Shown: positions 60,149 to 64,000 of the stretch, one piece after another
How the letters are laid out: each line of letters starts with the position of its first letter
Position numbering within the stretch: position 1 is the stretch's first letter
From: CAZFLY01 sp964519995
GTDB taxonomy: Bacteria > Planctomycetota > Phycisphaerae > Sedimentisphaerales > Anaerobacaceae
NCBI GenBank assembly: GCA_964519995.1
Contig: CAZFLY010000004.1
Coordinates: 3,881 to 67,880, forward strand
Direction of reading: 5' to 3'
Length of the DNA stretch: 64,000 nucleotides
Made by a program: the position numbers and the translations under genes
Notes under the pieces: generated by a model
The model's database searches: none
Told to the model about the DNA's origin: nothing
Seen by the model: the letters and a program-made list of their open reading frames with translations, nothing else

Positions 60149-60955
60149 TTATCTGCCGAACAACTCAGCAAATCTCTCTTCAATGTCAGTGTGCTCACAT
60201 AACGTCTGGCCGATCAGGATTGCTCTGACGCCGACGGATTTTAGTTTGTCGACGTCGGCTCGCGTTTTTATGCCGCTTTCGGCGACTAATTCGTTTTGAT
60301 TTTCAAGGAGTTCTGCCAATCGGCTGGTTGTATTTAGATCAACCTGCATTGTAGTCAGGTTGCGATTATTGATTCCCAGCACACTGTATCCTTTTTTAGG
60401 AAAGCCGATCAGACTACGGACAGCCATCAATGTATCAGCCTCGTGGACTTCCAATAGGACAGTCAGCGTTAGTTCTGCTGCCGCTATCATCAAGTCCATA
60501 AGTTCACCCGGTTTAAGAACCTCCGCTATCAGAAGTATCGCATCGGCACCTGCGGCAAGAGATTCGTAAACCTGCCAGATATCGATAATAAAGTCTTTCC
60601 GCAGGATGGGCAAATCTACGACTTTTTTAATCTGCTCGATATACTCAAGCCGACCCTGGAAATATTTTTCATCTGTAAGAACACTGATCGCATCCGCTCC
60701 ACATTTCTCGTAAATCTGCGCGATTGCGACAGGGTCGAAATCTTCACGGATGATACCGGCTGAAGGCGAAGCCTTCTTGACCTCGGCGATAACATTTATG
60801 CCCCGGCTGTTGTGTTTTGTCACCGCCTTATAGAAATTACGACACTTGGGCATCGAATGAATCTGCTGCCGGAGTTGCTCAAGGCTTGTTTGCAATTTCC
60901 GAGCTGCCACTTCAGCTTTCTTGTCAGCGATTATTTCGTCCAATACAGTAGCCAA
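60149..60955 (-). CDS. trpC: Indole-3-glycerol phosphate synthase
   Basis: A 268-residue single-function TIM barrel of tryptophan synthesis. VIAEVKKASPSAGIIREDFDPVAIA carries the catalytic lysine, ISVLTDEKYFQGRLEYI and PILRKDFIIDIWQVYESLAAGADAILLI the other strand motifs, and LLEVHEADTLM, VLGINNRNLTT and LVAESGIKTRADV the rest of the active site. Other trp genes are not nearby. Confidence 0.94.
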   Translation of the reverse strand: MATVLDEIIADKKAEVAARKLQTSLEQLRQQIHSMPKCRNFYKAVTKHNSRGINVIAEVKKASPSAGIIREDFDPVAIAQIYEKCGADAISVLTDEKYFQGRLEYIEQIKKVVDLPILRKDFIIDIWQVYESLAAGADAILLIAEVLKPGELMDLMIAAAELTLTVLLEVHEADTLMAVRSLIGFPKKGYSVLGINNRNLTTMQVDLNTTSRLAELLENQNELVAESGIKTRADVDKLKSVGVRAILIGQTLCEHTDIEERFAELFGR

Positions 60956-61004
60956 TATGCTTACCTCAAGTGCTGTGGTCTTTTAGTAGTGGTTCCTTTG
61001 TGGT

Positions 61005-61418
61005 TCACTCGCTTTTCTCTGGCTGGACCTGGTCGGTAACCTTGACGTAGCCTATCCGAAGCTCACTCAGGGTATTCTTTAGGACTTTTTGTTCTGCTGT
61101 TGTAAGATTGCCTTTGGTTTTCTCCTCGAGTACTTCCAGCATATCAATATTGTATCTTGCCAGCTCCAAATCCGGTTTTCTTTCCTCTTGTCCCTTTAGC
61201 TGTAGAAGGCCCAGTGCAAACAACGCCTGCGTGGTAAGCATACTTACCAAAGCCGCAAAGTCCCCTTTCGGCAAAGGCCCCGTTGGGCGTTGTGCTTGAG
61301 CCTTCTCCTTGTCCTGTTCTTCCTGGGCGGCTAAAATTTCTTTTTCCCGCTGTGCTTCTTTCTTCCAGTCTTCATTCACTATTATCTTTTTTTCCTGCTT
61401 ATTCTCTTGTTCAGCCAT
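61005..61418 (-). CDS. DUF1844 protein
   Basis: A 137-residue protein. The first 55 residues are highly charged (KQEKKIIVNEDWKKEAQREKEILAAQEEQDKEK). The DUF1844 domain follows: DFAALVSMLTTQALFALGLL, PDLELARYNIDMLEVLEEKTKGNLTTAEQKVLKNTLSELRIGYV. It is found widely in Planctomycetota, Verrucomicrobiota and Acidobacteriota with no known function. smpB lies just upstream, 27 bases away. Confidence 0.88.
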   Translation of the reverse strand: MAEQENKQEKKIIVNEDWKKEAQREKEILAAQEEQDKEKAQAQRPTGPLPKGDFAALVSMLTTQALFALGLLQLKGQEERKPDLELARYNIDMLEVLEEKTKGNLTTAEQKVLKNTLSELRIGYVKVTDQVQPEKSE

Positions 61419-61445
61419 AACGTGTGAACCTCCGTAGGCACCGCT

Positions 61446-61937
61446 CTATAGTCGTTTGCGGTATTTTCTCATGTCTCTTTCAACATCACGTTTCTGATCT
61501 CTGTCGGTAATAGCTTGTCTTTTATCGTATTTTCTTTTGCCCCTGGCAAGCGCAAGTTCAATTTTCGCAAAACCTCTATTGTTAAAATAAATCTGTAGCG
61601 GAACAAGCGTGAAACCTCTTTGCTCAAGTTTCGTTGCTATCTTACGCAACTCAGCCTTGTGCAGCAAAAGCTTTCTCATGCGCATCGGCTCATGATTAAA
61701 TGCTCCTGCTTGCTGGTATTGGGCAATCTTCGACCCCATGAGCCAGCACTGGCTGCCCTTTATCATTGCATAGGAGCCATCGAGGTCGGCTGTCCCAGCT
61801 CGTAGCGATTTGACCTCTGTACCCAGAAGTTCGAGACCAGCCTCGAACTTTTCGAACAGCATGAAATTTCTATAAGCCTTTTTATTGGTTACTCGGGGGC
61901 TTATATTCTCTTTGCGCTTGCGAGATTTTGCTGCCAT
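61446..61937 (-). CDS. smpB: SsrA-binding protein SmpB
   Basis: A 163-residue SmpB. VTNKKAYRNFMLFEKFEAGLELLGTEVKSLRAGTADLDGSYAMIKG is the family N-terminal OB core and ends in RGKRKYDKRQAITDRDQKRDVERDMRKYRKRL, the basic tail that enters the decoding centre. It carries tmRNA to stalled ribosomes; the tmRNA gene is at 2216-2568 in the same window. The C-terminal tail is typical. Confidence 0.95.
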   Translation of the reverse strand: MAAKSRKRKENISPRVTNKKAYRNFMLFEKFEAGLELLGTEVKSLRAGTADLDGSYAMIKGSQCWLMGSKIAQYQQAGAFNHEPMRMRKLLLHKAELRKIATKLEQRGFTLVPLQIYFNNRGFAKIELALARGKRKYDKRQAITDRDQKRDVERDMRKYRKRL

Positions 61938-62015
61938 TTACGCTATGATAGGTTCAGACGTGAAATTTTGCAAGCTAACAGATATCCACTTATGCTCAGA
62001 TGCCGCCAGGTTCAG

Positions 62016-62354
62016 CTATTGTTTGTTTAGCAGACATTGATGAATAAGTGCAGCAGCAAGCCATACTGCAAAGCTCGCGCCGAGCACCGTCCATAGAGGA
62101 AGCTGTTTGCGGAAGCTTGCAAACGCAACAAGAAAGAATAAAATAGTTGGCACAATACCCCAGAGGGCGCCTCTGGTGTAATCGACCATCAGCCTGAAAT
62201 CGCCGGGATTATCGTTATACAGCCACACTAATACAATAAGACCGGTCAAAGGCATCACGGCAATAAGGCCGGCTAATGTTGGCAGTCTGCGTCCTATCTG
62301 TGTACAAAAGACTATGACCCCCAGGCTAATCAATAATTTAATGGCAAACCGCAT
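62016..62354 (-). CDS. DUF3147-type small membrane protein
   Basis: A 112-residue protein with four membrane segments (about 4-20, 26-46, 66-83 and 89-107). VIVFCTQIGRRLPTLAGLIAVMPLTGLIVLVWLYND and the GALWGIVPTILFFLVAF stretch recall the DUF3147 family. No function is known. Confidence 0.7.
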   Translation of the reverse strand: MRFAIKLLISLGVIVFCTQIGRRLPTLAGLIAVMPLTGLIVLVWLYNDNPGDFRLMVDYTRGALWGIVPTILFFLVAFASFRKQLPLWTVLGASFAVWLAAALIHQCLLNKQ

Positions 62355-62436
62355 ACCTCGACCGCACTCTTACTTTGGCCCACACATTCAGGTCATAATG
62401 GCAACGCACGATGCGCTCTATCTGCTGTTTTGGATT

Positions 62437-62907
62437 TTACTTAATGAATCGAATAGTCAGTGGATAGCGATAGTGTTCGCCATTGTTGGCCTTGACCGCT
62501 GCAATCAGCAAAAAGATCACGTCCACAATAACTACTGCCGGTACGAGAACAAAGCCAACACATGCAAAACAGAGCAGGCCGGCGATAATTCCATATATCA
62601 GCATTGATATCTGGAAGTTGACTGCTTCTTTGCCCTGCTCATCCATAAACGGATGCTCATTTTTTTTGATTTGCCAGATTATCAAGGGCCCAATGACATT
62701 GCCAATTATCGGCACAATCGGTATGAACATTGCAAGACCTGCCAGATGGCAAATCATCGCCCACATGCGTGCGTCTTTATTTTCTTCCGTAGCTGGCGAG
62801 CTTTGTTGGATGTCTGCTGCCGGCTGTGCACCAGTTGCACCTTGCTCGGCACCGGTTTCACTACCGGAATCCTGTGTGGTTTCCGGTGTTTCGTCTTTTT
62901 TTGCCAT
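62437..62907 (-). CDS. DUF4870 (Tic20-like) membrane protein
   Basis: A 156-residue protein. About 45 residues of Gln/Glu/Ala/Thr-rich linker are followed by KDARMWAMICHLAGLAMFIPIVPIIGNVIGPLIIWQIKKNEHPFMDEQGKEAVNFQISMLIYGIIAGLL, the DUF4870 pattern with three to four membrane segments and the WQIKK...HPF..EQ.KEAVNFQ signature. A basic end (IRFIK) closes it. Function unknown. RNA start is the ATG at 62907 with AGGAGTC upstream. Confidence 0.9.
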   Translation of the reverse strand: MAKKDETPETTQDSGSETGAEQGATGAQPAADIQQSSPATEENKDARMWAMICHLAGLAMFIPIVPIIGNVIGPLIIWQIKKNEHPFMDEQGKEAVNFQISMLIYGIIAGLLCFACVGFVLVPAVVIVDVIFLLIAAVKANNGEHYRYPLTIRFIK

Positions 62908-63135
62908 AGCTTGACTCCTATGTTAAAAGGCTACTTCCTTATTTTGGGATACAAAATTTCCCCGAACTTCAATTTTTCTAACACTACCTGACAGAATCGT
63001 CAAGGCCAAAAATCCAGTTGCTGCGGCCTATCCGAGGACTTCACCGAGAAAACGAATTTGCCAACAAGGCCATATCTTCATAATATATTGGCTGCTGTTG
63101 CTCTGGCTTTCTACTATCGAGACGCTGAAGAACGT

Positions 63136-63915
63136 ATGGATGTGTCACAAAATTTAGGGATTGCACTTTTTCTTACACTCCTCGCAGGGCTTTCAACAGG
63201 AATTGGCAGCGCCATCGCGTATCTGATTAGAAGGCCGAGGATCGCTTATCTTTCATTTTCGCTTGGTTTGTCAGCAGGCGTGATGGTTTATGTTTCTTTC
63301 ATGGAGCTGCTACCTAATGCAGCAAAAAATGTCAGCGAATTCTGGGCCGTAGCTTATTTTTTCCTGGGGATACTCATCATTGCTATAATTGACTTGTCGG
63401 TCCCCGGCCCGGAAAACCCCCACGAATATGAAGGCATCGATGCTCCTACCGCTCAGCGTCAGGACAGCTATCTGATGCGAACCGGCTTAATGACGGCACT
63501 TGCCATCGGTATTCATAATTTCCCCGAGGGTTTGGCGACGTTCGCTTCTGCCCTTAGCGATGTCAGACTCGGCGTGTTTATTGCTATTGCAATCGCCATC
63601 CACAATATCCCAGAGGGAATCGCCGTGTCGGTGCCTATCTTTTATGCTACCGGGAACAAGAATAAAGCATTCTTTTATTCTTTTCTCTCTGGGATATCCG
63701 AGCCGATTGGAGCGATCATTGGTTATCTTTTACTTATGCCATTTCTGACCGAGGCGGTTCTTGCGGCTGTCCTGGCGCTCGTGGCTGGAATCATGATATA
63801 CATATCTCTGGATGAGCTGCTGCCGATGGCCCACCGTTACGGCCATGGCCATTTGGTCATCGCAGGAGTAGTCATCGGCATGCTCATTATGGCTGTAAGT
63901 CTGTTAGCGATATAG
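63136..63915 (+). CDS. ZIP-family divalent metal transporter (ZupT-like)
   Basis: A 259-residue membrane protein from the ATG at 63136, with about eight segments. GLSTGIGSAIAYLI opens it, SLGLSAGVMVYVSFMELLPNA and TALAIGIHNFPEGLATFASA carry the first metal-site histidine, and AIAIAIHNIPEGIAVSVPIFYATGNKNKAFFYSFLSGISEPIGA the second. The HNxPEG pairs and E in SGISEP are the ZupT metal site. It should import zinc or iron. An open frame 26 codons longer has no support. Confidence 0.9.
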   Translation: MDVSQNLGIALFLTLLAGLSTGIGSAIAYLIRRPRIAYLSFSLGLSAGVMVYVSFMELLPNAAKNVSEFWAVAYFFLGILIIAIIDLSVPGPENPHEYEGIDAPTAQRQDSYLMRTGLMTALAIGIHNFPEGLATFASALSDVRLGVFIAIAIAIHNIPEGIAVSVPIFYATGNKNKAFFYSFLSGISEPIGAIIGYLLLMPFLTEAVLAAVLALVAGIMIYISLDELLPMAHRYGHGHLVIAGVVIGMLIMAVSLLAI

Positions 63916-63990
63916 AGCGTTTTGCTTAACTTCGTCAAAGTCGATACATTTAGAGCCTATCCGAATAACCTGGAGCAACGGAACGTAATT

Positions 63991-64000
63991 ATGGCACAGA
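63991..64000 (+). CDS. Possible start of a further gene (cut by window end)
   Basis: ATGGCACAG at 63991-63999 follows GGAACGTAATT, which could serve as a weak ribosome site. Too little sequence remains to identify it. Confidence 0.2.

Noticed and set aside
1..64000. tRNA and rRNA genes
   Set aside because: Apart from the tmRNA, no T-arm or rRNA-like segment was noticed by eye; a covariance scan could still find a missed one.

Overview
The window looks like chromosomal DNA of a Planctomycetota-type bacterium, most likely a Phycisphaerae-like lineage. This rests on gene content and protein flavour (DUF1844, Minf_1886, DUF6485, BrkB/YihY and DUF3795 proteins, a GH127-GH51 arabinanase, a lone secretin, a bacterial DRG-type GTPase) and is inference, not a database result. 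Essential genes dominate: rpsB-tsf-pyrH-frr, dnaE, tmk-holB-ricT-like-metG, glnS, smpB plus its tmRNA, rimO, asd and the leucine pathway. No rRNA, ordinary tRNA or CRISPR array was seen.

Layout. 0-5 kb: 5' part of a secreted GH12 enzyme (minus), a DUF3795 protein, a GIY-YIG protein abutting the tmRNA, a YbaK deacylase and an HtrA protease with a strong promoter and terminator. 5-9 kb: PAS-PAS protein, BASS transporter, asd, truA. 9-10.4 kb: a foreign-looking PIN-like gene and a four-helix-bundle gene between matching inverted repeats. 10.5-20 kb: glycosyltransferase, secreted Gly/Ala/Gln-rich protein, asnA, a coupled pncA-pncB NAD salvage pair, YjbQ, LysE, phosphatase, BrkB. 20-27 kb: giant AsmA-like protein, then frr, pyrH, tsf, rpsB on the minus strand. 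27-33 kb: secretin, rimO, phosphatidyltransferase, HD protein and thi4 under a TPP riboswitch. 33-45 kb: dnaE with a repeat-derived in-frame insertion, PepF, tmk-holB-PSP1-metG. 45-57 kb: GH127-CBM-GH51 enzyme, DRG-like GTPase, and the leuA-leuC-leuD-leuB run interrupted by two accessory genes. 57-64 kb: glnS coupled to a HEPN-like gene, TauE, trpC, DUF1844, smpB, small membrane proteins and a ZIP transporter.

The most unusual aspect is a population of short dispersed repeats (GC-rich palindromes, 7-mer and 10-mer tandem arrays, AT-rich inverted repeats). They repeatedly start at or contain the stop codon of a housekeeping gene (truA, the glycosyltransferase, dnaE, leuA, leuB, leuD) or abut the 3' end of the tmRNA. 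Several lie beside small accessory genes of families that recur in such settings (GIY-YIG, four-helix bundle, GxxExxY, HEPN-like, PIN-like). The clearest case is in the leu operon: three copies of one CGCGGATT-type repeat bracket a GxxExxY gene and a HEPN-like gene, and the repeat itself encodes the last residues and stop codon of both LeuD and the GxxExxY protein. A second repeat family sits inside the dnaE reading frame. I regard this repeat plus small-protein cassette behaviour as the best candidate for an under-described system here.
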